A DNA stretch of 64,000 nt from Megalopta genalis (Eukaryota > Arthropoda > Insecta > Hymenoptera > Halictidae). The notes beneath the pieces were generated by a model. The model searched no databases. It saw nothing but the letters and a program-made list of their open reading frames with translations, and was not told the origin of the DNA. Shown here piece by piece: positions 1-12,690 of the stretch. The first letter of the stretch is position 1. The number at the start of each line of letters is the position of its first letter. The position numbers and the translations under genes are program-made. The stretch lies in NCBI RefSeq assembly GCF_051020955.1, contig NC_135026.1, positions 5,618,501-5,682,500 on the forward strand. Reading direction: 5' to 3'.

Positions 1-300
1 TCTACGATCCGCGTGTACAGCGCGAAGTGCTAGTTTTCTCCGGCATGGCGAACGGAAAGTGTGGACGTCTTGGTGCGCCGGGGGCCGTAAAACAGAAATT
101 ATTAAGTGGTTCGTAAAGACAAGACTCATACGCGGTTACCATTCAAGAACAAAGCGCACGGTACCCGCGGCTTTCCGACGATGGAATCAGGCTCGTTAAC
201 TTCAGGCTGTTCGCATTAAACGGTCCGAGATGCCCCTTTCCTCGTTCGACCCCCCCCCCCCTCAAAGCTGCCCCCCTCCCCCACTGAAAATGATGCCGAC
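1..300. other. unassigned sequence ending in an oligo-C tract
   Basis: No gene or repeat is recognisable. The stretch ends with a homopolymer C run at about 250-261 just before an AT-rich block. Confidence 0.5.
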
Positions 301-362
301 CGATATTTATTTATATATTGTATTATATACGATAATATATTATATTTTAAACGTAATATATA

Positions 363-403
<41 letters not shown>

Positions 404-770
404 TATAATAAAATAAATTGTATATATATATTATTTATTTTATTATATATTATTACAATTATTATATTATATTTATATATTATGTTTAATATTTATTATA
501 TATTATATGTATACATAATTTGTAGTATATATTATTATTAAATATATAATATATTATATATAATTTATATACATTATTATTATGTTATATATTTATATTA
601 TATTTAATATTCATTATATTTATTATATATTTGATTACTATTATATTTGTGTTATATCTAATATTTATTATAATATATTATATTTATATTATATATATTA
701 TTATATGTACATATAATTTGTATAATTACATGTATACATATATCATTATTAAATATATTTGAATTATAAA
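300..770. repeat. AT-rich simple repeat with (AAT)n
   Basis: Almost purely A/T sequence made of TATAT, ATTAT and AATAT words, with an uninterrupted AAT microsatellite at about 361-402. Open frames across it encode only Ile/Tyr/Asn runs and are not genes. Confidence 0.9.
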
Positions 771-1179
771 GTCGATATTAACGCTGCGCTAGACTGCTAC
801 CTACGCGCTCGTGCACGCTTTCGAACGATCGATCAGTATTTTCTCTCAAGGACGTCGCCTTTCGCACTTTTTACAGGTGCGTCGAGCGAACAAGAAGCGA
901 CCGATGGTCGATTAAAAATCGGGATAGCAGCGCGCGCGCGCGCGCCACGAAAAACCGGGCGACGAGATTAGGTCAGTGGCGCAGCCGCCGGGGGATACGG
1001 AAAAACCGGGGCCGGATAATTCGTTCTGGTTTTATTCAACTGTCGACGGTTGCCGCGTCATCGTCGATTTAACGGCCGAGAACGTTATACGGCAGATTTT
1101 AGGCGGACGTCTGCCTCCACGCGATTCATTTTGTCATCCCCACTCCGCTGCACGGAGCCGCTGCGCGGGTGTCGCGGCG

Positions 1180-1855
1180 CGCCGCGTGACCTGCCCCCAC
1201 TCCTCCGCCTCGAAATCCGGGCGGCGGGGCCACGCGTCGCTTCGTCTAAACGGTGTCAATGTTGTCGAGGATTCGTCGGATCATCGGACAGAAGGGCGCC
1301 GACGGAGAATCCTCGAAATCGCGTCACGACGATCCAACCGTGACAAGGTGTTCCAGCAATTAGTCCACCTCGACACAAGCTCGCCTTCGACGAACGTGCG
1401 AGCTCGTCATCGATTGCATTTTAAAACGAGTTTGAATTAAAAGAAGCTAACGAGCATCGTAATCGATTCCGCGCGGAATCATCGTCGGGACCAGAATCGC
1501 AACGCGCACGCATCGCCGCTTCCCCCCACCACCGTGCAGGAGTTCCGGCGCGCCACATGACACACCGCCGCCGCTTCGGTCTGAAATCTGGCTTGATCTT
1601 CCGGCTACCGTGACCGGCGCGTCCGACGCGCGAAGGATGTCCGCTTCGGCCGATCGCGCAGAGGATCCTGCATCGATCTCTCTGAACGGTGTCAATGTTG
1701 TCGAGGATTCGCCGAGGACGCCGATGGAGGATCCTCGAAATCGTGTCGCGGGAACAAAGCTACGGCAACATGTCCCGCTAATTAATTTACGTTACTCTGC
1801 AGAAAACAGGCTCGCCTTCGACGCAACGTCGAACCTGTGGTCGCGTGCATTTTAA
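1180..1855. repeat. two diverged tandem copies of a ~430-bp segment
   Basis: The segment around 1200-1440 is repeated, diverged, at about 1570-1855. Shared landmarks in the same order are the word GGTGTCAATGTTGTCGAGGA (about 1250 and 1690), an inverted GAGGATTC...GAATCCTC/GGATCCTC pair, the word GCTCGCCTTCGACG (about 1379 and 1809) and TGCATTTTAAA before a GAATT. Spacing between copies is about 430-440 bp. Open frames in it change between the copies, so I do not call a gene. Confidence 0.6.
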
Positions 1856-1929
1856 ATCGGGAATGAATTGAGATGACGGAACAGGAATATCGATTCGTAT
1901 GCGTTCGATCGTCGTTGGCGAACAATATA

Positions 1930-2275
1930 TTGTAGTGACATATATAAATATATATAGATAATATATAAATATATAAGTACAGAAATACCGAAATATAGAA
2001 ATATTGAAATATAGAAGTATAGAAATATAGATATATAGCAATATATAGAAATATAGAAATATAGCAATATAGCAATATAGAAATATAGCAATATAGAAAT
2101 ATAGAAATATAAAAATATAGAAATATACCAATATAGCAATATAGAAATATAAAAATATAGAAGTATATAGAAATATAGCAATATAGAAATACAAAGATAT
2201 AGAAACATAGAGGCATAGAAATACAGAAATATAACAATATAGCAATATAGAAATATAGAAATAGCACAATTCCAA
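1930..2275. repeat. AGAAATAT/AGCAATAT minisatellite
   Basis: Tandem short units of the type AGAAATAT and AGCAATAT run for about 340 bp. Several minus-strand frames stay open and encode Phe/Tyr/Ile runs. This is a by-product of the repeat, whose units lack stop codons on that strand. Confidence 0.9.
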
Positions 2276-3000
2276 GGTAAATTAAAGATAAAATTCTGTA
2301 CGTTTTTATCTACGCGTCGACGCAGAAATATATCTGGGTCCGCGACGACCCGCGGCTCCGCCAGGTGCTTGATAATTCTTCGGCAAGCGAGCAGAACGAA
2401 TTTCGATAACGCCGGCAACGACGTGAACACTGCGAACCGTTCGGAAGGTAGGAGTTCCGTAACCTCTTTCTCTTAAAGCGTGACGGAGCGGCGTGCGCGC
2501 GCGCGCGCGCGCGGATGTCGAAACGAAATATATAATGACGGTGTTGTGCAGACGATGACACAATTACACATACAATTAGTCGCGACGCGATGGTCAACGG
2601 AGCCAGTGGACGTTCGGATAAGAGAACGACCCGGGGAAACGGTTCTCGAACCGTGATTTCCACGGAAGCCGAACCGTACGCTCGCCGAAGCGAGATTGCC
2701 GGCTCGAAACCGGCAGCACGAAGCGTGAACTACCTGTTGGGAATGTGTCGAGAAGTTCGAAGATCCAAGGAGCACGGTACATAGTTGTAGCTAAACTTAG
2801 AGTAGTGATGCTAATTGACTCCCGAGTTCGTTAACCGAGCAGCGTAAACTTTGGATCCAGAGAACACCCCACCATTAGGAAGCGATATCTCCTACTTCTA
2901 TTTTTAATATACTCGCATTATATTTTAATTATATTATACTAATTTTAATAAAGGGACATAACAGATATGTAGATGTTCATAGACTGTTATCCATAAATCT
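2276..3000. other. unassigned sequence with a short CG tract
   Basis: Moderately GC-rich. It contains a pure CG alternation at about 2495-2512. No gene, RNA or mobile element is recognisable. Confidence 0.4.
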
Positions 3001-3004
3001 CACT

Positions 3005-4050
3005 TATTGCTAGAGGTCGATAAGCACCCTTTGTGGGTACTTCCATTTCAGAAGTCTCCGTGTGTAGAGCCTCTAGACCCTTAGGGAGCCACCTAGAGAC
3101 TCTAAACTCTTATATAGTCACTTAGAGCCCCTAGACTCGCAGATAGAGTCTCCAGATTCTTAAATTGACACATAAAGTCACTAGACTCTTATATAGAGTC
3201 ACTTAGAGTCTCTTTAGACTCTTTTACAGTCACCTAGAGTCTCTAGATTCTCATACTGCCACCTAGAGTCTCTAGTCTCCCAGATAGTTGCCTAGAGTCT
3301 CTAGATTCTTAGATTGACTCATAACGTCTCTAGACTCCCATATAGCCACCTAGAATCATTAGAGTCTTTTACAGTCACCTTGAGTCTCTAGACTCTCATA
3401 CTGTGTCACCGAGTGTCATTAGACTCTTATACAGTCGCCTAGAGTCACTAGACTCTTGTACAGTCACCTAGTGTTTCTAGACTCCCAGATAGTCACCTAG
3501 AGTTTTTAGACTCTTTTACAGACACCTAGAGTCTCTAGACTCTCATACTGCCATATAGAGTCTCTAGACTCCCAGAAAGTTGCCACCTAGAGTCTCTAGG
3601 CTCTTGTACAGTCACCTAGAGTCTCAATACTTCCAGATAGTCGCCCAGAGTCTCTAGATTCTTAGATTGACACATAACGTCTCTGGGCTCCCACCTAGAG
3701 TCATTAGGCTCCTATACAGTCACCTAGAGTGTCTAGACTCTTATACAGCCACCTAGAGTCTATAGACTTGTACAGCCACCTAGAGTCTATAGACTTGTAC
3801 AGCCACCTAGAGTCTATAGACTTGTGCAGCTACTTAGGGTCTCTAAGACTCTGAGGTAGTTGCCTACAGACTCTAGACTCTTTCATTGACACATGGAGCC
3901 TATAGACTCTGAGATAGCCACCTAGAGTCTCTAGACTCTTACGCAGCCACCTAGGAGTCTATAAACTCTTATACTGTCACCTAGAGTCTCTAGACTCTCA
4001 GATAGCCACCTACAGTCTCTAGACTCTTATACAGCTATCTAGATCCTGCC
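3005..4050. repeat. satellite array A, ~30-35-bp unit, first block
   Basis: Tandem diverged units built around CACCTAGAGTCTCTAGACTC followed by a variable spacer such as TTATACAGC or CCAGATAGC. The core is near-palindromic and most units carry a TCTAGA (XbaI) site. About 30 units. Array 5366-6620 is the same family. Confidence 0.92.
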
Positions 4051-5365
4051 GGGTCAAGTGGAGGAGTAACTTCAATAGAATGTTAGTAACGTCACGGCAG
4101 TTGCCAATCGTCCTGCTTTCACTAGCTCTCGCGGTGATGTACGTCAAATTGATGCCGCATCACTACAATAGTATCGCCTCGAGAACAAATTAACTCAATT
4201 AATGAGGACTTTACGTCGAAGTAACACCATATCAATGGTGCTGCCGCTAGCAACACGGCGTCAGTTTGACACCAAATCATCATTATCGATACTGAGTCAG
4301 TTGGACGTCCAGTCATCATTACTTTCAGCGAGTCTATTTGGCAACAAATAAGTGGAATCAACTTAACACCATGTCACCATTATTGCTACGGAATCACCAT
4401 GAGGTCACGTTATCATCAGGGCCGTTAAAACAGTCGTCGCCACTTAGAGAATCAAGAATCTCAATTTTAGATCCATCCCCACCCCTCGACTTACGCCTTG
4501 AAACTTTACACCAGACCCTCGACGCTGCCATGAAAACAACTCGAAGCGTCATAGTGCCAGGCCATCTGCCTTACGATTTCTTTCAAAAACAAGCTGCCGC
4601 CGTCACAGCGAAGGAAACGTTGCGCGGAAAATGTATGCGAAACCCCGGGACACGGGACACGCAACCGTACTGGCTCGGCCAGAACGCGGCAATACCTTTT
4701 TGCGTGGCGAAATGATAGTAGGCCGCCTATGACAGCGTTTTCGCCTTGCGTAAATGGCCATTGAGCGGCACTTTATCTCGGTTACACGGGCCCCGTAAAT
4801 AGGTGGCTACAACCGCAATGCCTCTCGCCGGTGAAAACTTTCGGTGCGACGCGCGTTCCGCGCAACCCGTGTCGCAATTAGCCCTTACGCGGCCCGCGGG
4901 ACAATCAAACGCGAAACGGGGCCTAATTAGCGTGGCACGCGAGCCGCGTCGGCAAATTTCACCCCGAAGAAATATTTGATGAGAACTGTCCGCTAAACGG
5001 TGCTTTGGAAACTCCTAGAAACGGAGTAATTGATTGCGACGCGTGCGTCGCACCTGCGGATTTGCGAACCCAAGCGATACCCCAATGCCTTCAGACCGAG
5101 GACGGAGATTGCTGTGCTCTGATTGGCCGACGATCCTGTTATGTGTGGAGATTCGCTGCGTATTTCGGTGCGCGGTATAGTGGTGGGGATGGAAATGCTA
5201 TCAGTAACGTGAAGTTTGATTAGAATTTTGGCATATGTGTGATGACAATAGGGGCCCAACCCAGACTTAAAGCAGACCTAACTGAGACTTAGTTAACCTT
5301 GTTTATTGCACTTGGTTATGCTAGATTAAACACAGACTATTTAGCCTAAGTAATGGATCGTGATA
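4051..5365. other. 1.3-kb segment between the two blocks of satellite A; degenerate ~54-bp repeat inside
   Basis: This segment separates two blocks of the same satellite. At about 4130-4420 it holds a degenerate tandem repeat. Successive units read like GTCAAATTGATGCC-CATCACTACAAT, GTCAGTTTGACACC-AATCATCATTAT and TCAACTTAACACC-TGTCACCATTAT. The remainder (4420-5365) shows no gene that I can support. A 125-codon plus ORF at 4338-4715 starts inside the repeat and resembles nothing I know. Confidence 0.5.
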
Positions 5366-6620
5366 GGTAGATAGCCACGTAGAGTAGTCTCCAGACTCAT
5401 ACATGGACACATAGAGTTTCTAGACTCCCAGATAGTCAACTAGAGTCTCTAGACTCATGGATTGACATCTAGAGTCTCTAGAGTCATAGATTGATATCTA
5501 AAGTCTCTAGACTCACAAATTGACACCTACAGTCTCTAGAGTATTAGATTGACACTTAGAGCCGCTAGATTCTTACAGAGCCACCTAGAGTCTCTAGTTC
5601 TCAGATAAAAAACCAACTAGAGTCTCTAGACACATAGATTGACACCTAGATTCTCTAAATACTTAGATTGACACTTGGAGCCACCTAGAGTCTCTAGATT
5701 CTCAGATAGCCATTTACAATGTCTAGAGTCATAGATTGACATCTAGAGTCTCTAGACTTATAGATTGACACCTAGAGTCTCTAGACTCTTAGAGTGACAC
5801 TTAGAGCCTCTAGATTCCCATAGAACCACTTAGAGTCTCTAGACTTCCAGATAGCCAACTACAGTCTCTAGACTCATGGATTAACATCTAGAGTATCTGG
5901 AGTCATAGATTGATATCTAGAGTCCCTAGACTCATAGATTGACATCTAGAGTCTCTAGACTCTTAGATTGACACTTAGAGCGTTCTAGATTCTCATAGAG
6001 TCACTTAGAGCCTCTAGATTCTCATAGAGCCACCTAGGGTATCTAGACTCCCAGATAGACAACTAGTTTCCCTAGGCTCATTAATTGACATCTAGAGTCT
6101 CTAAACTCACAGATTAGAGACTTAGAGCCTCTAGGTCCTTATAGAGCTACCCAGAGTCTCTAGATTCTCAGATAGTCAACTAAAGTCTCTAGACTCGTAG
6201 ATTGACACCTAGAGCCTCTAGATTTTTAAATTGACACTTAGAGCCTCCAGATTCTTATAGAGCCTCCTGGAGTCTCTAGACTCCCAGATAACCAACTAGT
6301 GTCTCTAGACTCTTATATAGCCATCTAGGGTCTCTAGACACTCAGATAGCCACCTAGAGTCTCTAGACTCTCATATAGCCGCCTAGAGTCTCTAGACTCT
6401 TAGATAGCCCCCTGAAGTCTCCAGACTCTTAGATTAACACGTAAAGTCCCTACATTCTTAGATAGCCATCCAGGGTCTCTAGCCTCTTAGACTAATAGGT
6501 AGAGTCTCTAGACCCTTAAGGAGCAACTGAGAGTCCCTAGATCCCCAGATAGCCATCTAGAATCTCCAGACACTTAGATAGCCACCTGGAATCTCTGGAC
6601 TCTCAGATAGCTACGTAATC
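5366..6620. repeat. satellite array A, second block
   Basis: Same CCTAGAGTCTCTAGACTC unit family as at 3005-4050. The spacer here is mostly ATAGATTGACA or CAGATAGCCA. About 35-40 diverged units. Confidence 0.92.
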
Positions 6621-9100
6621 GCACCGCCAGATATAATCTCCATTGATTTATCCACTGAACCATTCCGCAGATAAATTGCCTTAGATTTCGAGCTAATTAC
6701 ACGCGAGACGTATTCAGATTGCAGCGAATTTCGACATTGGGGGACCGGTTGGTCCGGGTTCCGCTGTACCTAGAATGAAGTTGGCGAAACAACGCAAGAA
6801 TGACATAAACCATGGCATGGAAAAACGCCTCCAGGTGATCACCTTTAGAGTCTAACCGGTAGACAATGTGGCGAATTAAGAGTGTCTGGCGTGACTATAA
6901 TTTACCCCCTCCCCCGCAAAAGGGCAACGTCCAAATATTTTTTTCTCGTCTCGTAGGAAGTTTCTTAGGTCCCTAGGAAGCATCATCGACCATAAACTTC
7001 TCTGTCTCTCTGCCTCTCTCTCTCTCTGTCTCTGTCTCTCGGAACGACGTCCCGGCACGTACGCGCGACACATGCACGAGCCCCGCGCTCCGTGTACGCA
7101 CACAGGCGATCCTATCTAGGCTGTTGGACACGCGTTGCCGCGGACGGGGCACACGAACCCGACGCGATAAAAATTCCCGGTAAGATGTACACGGCCACGG
7201 GGACCCGGGTGGTTATCTGGAATGAGCACGGCCAACCGTGAGAGCTCTGCCCGGAGCGATCGGTTTAGACGAGCCCGAGCTTTTTGCTCGTCTCCGTCGA
7301 TCCGGTTGATGGATGGTACCTGGCGTCGCTGTAATATAGTCCGCTGACATCGTCCCGGCGCTCGTACGCAGCCGCGATTCCCCCGTTTCCTTCCTTTTTT
7401 TCGATGCGAACACGCTTCGCCTGGAAACGCGACGTCTCTCCATCGGACCAAAAGAAAATCCCACGTCGACCTTCCTTCCGACCCTGTTCCGTCGCGAACT
7501 TCAGAAAAAGGGAGTCGGAAAAGAGTGGGGGACGCGGATCACACGGACGGGGTTCGATTTTCAGCTCGAGGTCGATCCGTTCGACCAGAGCCACCAATAT
7601 AACCAGATTCCGAGTGCGGCGGTCGGAGCGACCTCTGCCGCAGGGTTGCCGTGGAAGAGCTGAGAGAGGTTATGTAACAATCCCGAACGCCTCGTTGTTT
7701 GTCCAAAGCTTTTCCTTGCTTGTAAACTGTGAACGGAGAGACGAAATTTAAGTGTAATTGAAATAAATACCTTGAAGCTTTAAGCGGCAGCATGTGGCAA
7801 CGTTGATACCTACTGCCTCATCTACTATCATAGATGTCTCCAGTGTTGCCAGATGGAATAGTATAATATTCGAACGAGAATTAAACCATATTTTGCAGAT
7901 TTAAAATTTACACTGACGTGGATCTTTCTGTTTGCATAAAGCAGCTGTGCATTCTGATAACAGGACTGTGTTATACCCCCCCCCCCTCTCAGCACTTAAC
8001 CTTAAAGCGACGACGTACTTAAAATTGACTTTTTACAGTAGCGGCTATGCACATCAAATTGGTTTCGTATCACTGCAATGACTTCGACAACGACTTGACT
8101 ACAAAGCTCCGCTTCTAGGCTTACCTAGAACTGTCAACGATGAGGTTACACCCCCCCCCCCCGGAAATTGCGACTTCTTATTAAAAACGCAAGTCCAGCG
8201 GCCGTGCACCGAGAAGATTGTTTTTTTTTACCGTCGAGCAATACCAGCGAATACTTCGATCTCGACCATTGTGCGCCGGCCTAGGGCGATTTTTCGCGCG
8301 AGCACGTTGCTCGGAACCAGTTTAGCGGCGCTGCGCGATTATGGTAGCGGCGTGCATATGTGTATCAGCTGACACGCGACAGTGCTGGAAAATTAACCGG
8401 CGATATTATACCGTCGGGCGTGTAATACACGCAGGATCGAACAGCTGGATACGCGGGGCGTGGGTATCGATGGCGCGGAATGATCCGCGCGGTGTGGCAA
8501 CGGTTAGGCGAGAAAAGTGAAACTTTGGAATTTGGAACAGCTGGACCGGCCGCAGAAATTGAGAAGAGAGAACACAGCGATACAGGCCGGCCGCCGGTGT
8601 TACTTAACGGTTTCCAACGAGAAGCTTGTAAGAACATTGGCCAGCTATGAATTTCGCTTTGACATTAGGAATTCCAGAAACCGCCGCGCCGCGTCGCGCG
8701 CCGCCCGGTGGAAAGCGGCGTTCGCGGAAAACCGGTCGCGTCGAGGCACGCACATTTACCATTCCATCATAATGCGTAAGGAATCGCGCGCGCCCTCGCG
8801 GTGTTTACGGCTCCGGCCGGACTTTTTTCTCCGACGCCGCGGAACCTTTTCGAACCCACGACATTAAGCACGGTTGCATTGTGCGCCGCAACAAAGGCGC
8901 CTTATCGGGCCGAAGCATCTCGCCTCTCTTACGCTTTCCTCATTGAAATGATATTTCCTAATTTTTTTTCCCTTGGACGCCGCGTTATACGTACAGACGA
9001 ACGTAACGATCCCCGGGTCGGCGCGGCGGCGTCCCCCGGCGAGAGCTAATTAGTGACTATTACGTGCGGCGGCAAAATAATTAGCGGGGAGGGACGCGGA
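6621..9100. other. unassigned intergenic/intronic sequence with simple tracts
   Basis: No gene is supported. It has a CT-rich microsatellite at about 7000-7040 and oligo-C runs at about 7976-7986 and 8151-8162. A GC-rich part lies at about 8250-9060. One segment near 8045 (CACATCAAATTGGTTTCGTATCACTG, given here only as a landmark spanning 8050-8075) resembles a unit of the degenerate repeat at 4130-4420. Open frames in the GC-rich part look like random Arg/Ala/Ser-rich shadow ORFs. Confidence 0.4.
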
Positions 9101-11159
9101 CGCTGCGTTAAGACGTTGCTTTTTTGGAGGAGGTTATGTTTTCGATTAATTTCGCGAGGACTTTTCTAGGACTTTGCTTCGAACTGCTTTCGAGAGAACT
9201 TAGGTTTCGAGAGTTTCGAGGGAAAAGTGCGAAGCTAACCTAGACTCGAGGCAGAACTAACCTGGATTTAATTCAGAGCTAACCTAGAATCCAGATTGTT
9301 GCAATCTGTTCAACAATTCCAATTGTTCTTTTTCACGGATATCTGTACTAGAAGATGAGAGATCTATGTACACGATTTGAGCGGACATTAAAGTTTTCCT
9401 AACCTAAATTTAACTAAAGTCTAACTTAAATTTATATACAATTTTGTGTTTATACAATTTTGTTTATACTTCATTTCAGAGATCCTGAGACAAGAGGAAA
9501 ATTTCTTTCGTTAATTAGATTTCTCACGACGAAAAAAATCTTATTAATTTCTGTTAATTATTTCTTGTATTGTAGAAATGCACGCGATATAAATAGACAA
9601 AAATCCACAGTCCACTTATGTCCTTCAAGGAATTTTTAAGAACGTCGATAACGTTGATAAAATGTAAATAAAAATCCACAGTTCACTTATGTCTTTCGAG
9701 GAACTTTTGAGAACGTTTTCGATTAAATAACGCGTATAAGTTATGTCTAAATTGCTTCAGAAATATCTCTCGTAAAACAATACATTTTTTAAAGTATCGC
9801 CGTGAGTTCCATGGAAAATGCTCTCGGAGATAAAACAGATCATCATAATAGTCCGCCTATTAAAATATTTTATACCTCGAAGGAACACCATAATTTCCGT
9901 CGTCCGTGCGTTTCAGTAGCTGGTCTAAACATTTGACGCTAACCTCTCCGTGCCGACGGAAGATTTTACTGCGCGTGCGCGGTGAGGTTTATACGTTTCC
10001 CAGGAGCTTTTTTACGGCGCTACAGATGTTTAAAGATCTCGCGGAGCATATGTGCCTCCATTAGGGTTGCAACGATTAAACGGCGGTCTCGCGTGACGCG
10101 ATAAAATAAATCAAAATCACAAGAAAAATACATAACAATGTGCAATCTTTTTGGAATTTTATGGAAAATATTTTTCCCAATGGATTATAAGGGTGACACA
10201 AATTATGGTTGGGCTTATTATGGAATGCCTTTTATTTTATTTATTGGTTTATTGTAACAGAATGTTATAACTAAATGTTATAACTAAAATAGTGCAAAAT
10301 TAGGAAATAAAATTACTATACAAAATAACGTGCTAATTACGATATTCTGCGAAGCAATTTCATTTGGCTGTGAAACAAAGATGCAAATTTTTTCCGCTTT
10401 TTGCGTGTCGTGTGCTGGCAATTGCGACATAACCAAAAATCGCCAATAATTAAATACGACAATCAGCAATTTTATAAAATGAGGAAAAATGTTTCCCTTA
10501 GTCGTGAAGGGGTTAATTGCGGGCCCGAAATAAATCCCGGCCGGCAAATACGCCCGAGGGGGGACGAGCCGCGCCGGATGAATTATGTTTACCAAGCGGA
10601 TCTCCTAGATTCCCATTGCTCTTTAAATCTCGTTCAATAAATTTTCCGAGAAGAACGGGGACCGCGCGAAAATAAATCTCCCGGCCGCCTGAAAGCCGTC
10701 TCCGCGGGCGTTCTATTATAGACATACTTTATGCCGCAATATATTACAATTAGCCGTAACCAATAAAAATGTTGGCCGGGTCTCTTATCGTTTCCTGTTT
10801 CGCGCTTAGAAGACGTACAGTTCGCGCGAATCCGAATATCATCCCCCGACGACCGATGAATCATCCCGCGGCCACCGATTCGAATCGAACCGAAAAAGAT
10901 CCCACCGAAAACGTAATCCCTAAAAAATTGTCGCGAGCTTAACGTCCCGCAGGGCCGTCCGTGAAAAATGTGGGTCCTCGCGGACCCAGATATTTCTATG
11001 CTAATACGCGTGGATCGAAACGCTTGTCCGTTTTTTCATTGCTTAATAATTAATCGAGCCGTATCGGATTGTTTGGAAAGTAATTTCGTTTTCTTTTTTA
11101 CCGACAGAAGCGCTGGTTGTGTTTTTAAGCAGCCAACTTCGTTCAAAATTGTCGTTGTA
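9101..11159. other. unassigned sequence
   Basis: AT-leaning sequence without a recognisable gene. Two similar stretches near 9590-9650 and 9660-9720 (AAAAATCCACAG-TCCACTTATGTC) suggest a short local duplication. CCTAA-type words occur at 9230-9420. Confidence 0.35.
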
Positions 11160-11521
11160 CAGGGTGTCCCAAAATTATGGTACTTCCGGGAAATGGGGGG
11201 TTCCTGAGGTTATTCGAAGCAACTTTTTCCTTTACAAAAATTTTCTACGTGGTTTTGTTTACGAGTTATTAACGAAGAAACGCTGACCAATGAGAGGCGA
11301 GGTCGGCTGACGCGAGGCGGCCGAGCCAACGAGCGCGCGAAGCGCAGTTCCGCTGATTGGCTCGGCCGCCTAGCGCTAGACGAGCACGTTTCTCATTGGT
11401 CACTATTTTTAATAACTCGTAAACGAAACCGCGAATTGCAATTTCGCTGAGGAAAAAGTTACTTCGAATGATCTTAAGAATCCCTCATTTCCAGGAAGTG
11501 CCATGATTTTAGGATACCCTG
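11160..11521. mobile_element. foldback MITE, family 1, full copy
   Basis: Begins CAGGGTGTCCCAAAATTATG and ends with the inverted counterpart CATGATTTTAGGATACCCTG. The arms stay complementary far inward: GAAGCAACTTTTTCCT pairs with GGAAAAAGTTACTTC, GTTTACGAGTTATTAA pairs with TTAATAACTCGTAAAC, and GACCAATGAGA pairs with TCTCATTGGTC. The centre is a GC-rich palindromic stretch (GGCGGCCGAGCC / GGCTCGGCCGCC). TA precedes the left end, but the right flank reads AA, so the target duplication is not intact. No transposase is encoded. Termini and TA preference suggest a Tc1/mariner-type non-autonomous element (inference). Confidence 0.85.
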
Positions 11522-12400
11522 AATATCTCCACAGATCACTTTTCAAGGCTTGTAGAAAATTTTCTTTGATTCCGTGCAAATTGCTTGTTTCAGCTGCACC
11601 GTCGACTGTGGAAAATCAAGAGCAGCATTATCGCCATAACCTTGACAAGGGTCAATTGTGTTTCCTTAAAATCCAATCTAGGCAGCTCGAGCCAAATTTC
11701 ACGTTAGAATGGAGCAATCTGAAAAAATTCGATAGCGTAACGCTTGTCTCGAAGCCTCCGAAGCGAGCGTGACATCAAAAGATGGCCGCCGCGGATGGAA
11801 CAAATGTCTCACTGTTACTTTTACGAACTAATGTAGATTCGTACAAACTTATAATATACGCACTTACAATAACAGTTGCATTCAATGCTCCGTAAATTTC
11901 GCGTGAAAGGAGTCCGTTAATTGGAAAAGCTGCCTCGTCCGAACGTTATCCGTGCAAACGCTGAACGTCCTGACAAGGAAACCAGCCGATCACGGAGAAT
12001 CACACTTGAACCACCTACCGCACGAAAATCTCACTAATTAGCTTGTTCCAGTGACCGTTCGCACGGCCGCAGCGCGACGATCAACTCCGTCAAGGCCGCG
12101 TCCAGAGGCTGGCCAATAAGGAACGAGCCGAGGGGTCCTAGGCCGGACGCCGATTTAAAATAAGATCTTCCACGCGGCGTTGGCCAGCGTTAAAAATAAC
12201 GTCGAATTAATTGCGCGCCCTAGCGATACTCGCTGTCAACGTTCGTGCGCGTACACGACCGTAATTTCCCATCGCATGCGGACATTGGATCTGCAATCAC
12301 GGCGTCCATAAAACTCTAACTACCGGTAAATTCGCGGGAAACTTGAAGCTATACGCCAGAGCCAACAGGGCTCCAGCCGAGACGACTCATGGTGACACGA
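11522..12400. other. unassigned sequence
   Basis: No gene or repeat is recognised between the MITE and the AT-tailed element. Confidence 0.35.
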
Positions 12401-12402
12401 TC

Positions 12403-12690
12403 TTATAAATTAAATAAATAATAAAAAATAAATGAATAATAAATTAAGTAATGTTAAAATAAAACTAAATGAAATTAAAATAAAATTAAAGTAAAATTAA
12501 AATAAAATTATACAAAATTAAAATAAAATTGTATAAAATTAAGATAAAATTATATAAAATCAAAATAAAATTATATAAAATCAAAATCAAATATCCTTAA
12601 AAATCGACAACTATAAAAACAAGCCGCAAGGCTCGTATAATCGAATCTCCTCTTCCCAAATTGTCCATTTCTGTGCATCAATACTGTGAC
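12403..12690 (+). mobile_element. dispersed AT-tailed element, copy 1
   Basis: An AT-rich tail of AAATTAAAATAAAATTATATA-type units (12403-12590) is followed by a unique border, ATCCTTAAAAATCGACAACTA then TAAAAACAAGCCGCAAG, CTCTTCCCAAATTGTCCATT and TCTGTGC. The same border occurs, inverted, at 37875-37985, and a shorter form at 58720-58758. Because the homology extends into non-repetitive sequence, this is a dispersed element rather than coincidental simple repeat. The class is unknown and no ORF is seen. Confidence 0.6.

Noticed and set aside
1782..2430. Minus-strand ORFs with FLYFYI repeats resembling membrane proteins
   Set aside because: They are three overlapping frames of a short AT-rich tandem repeat.
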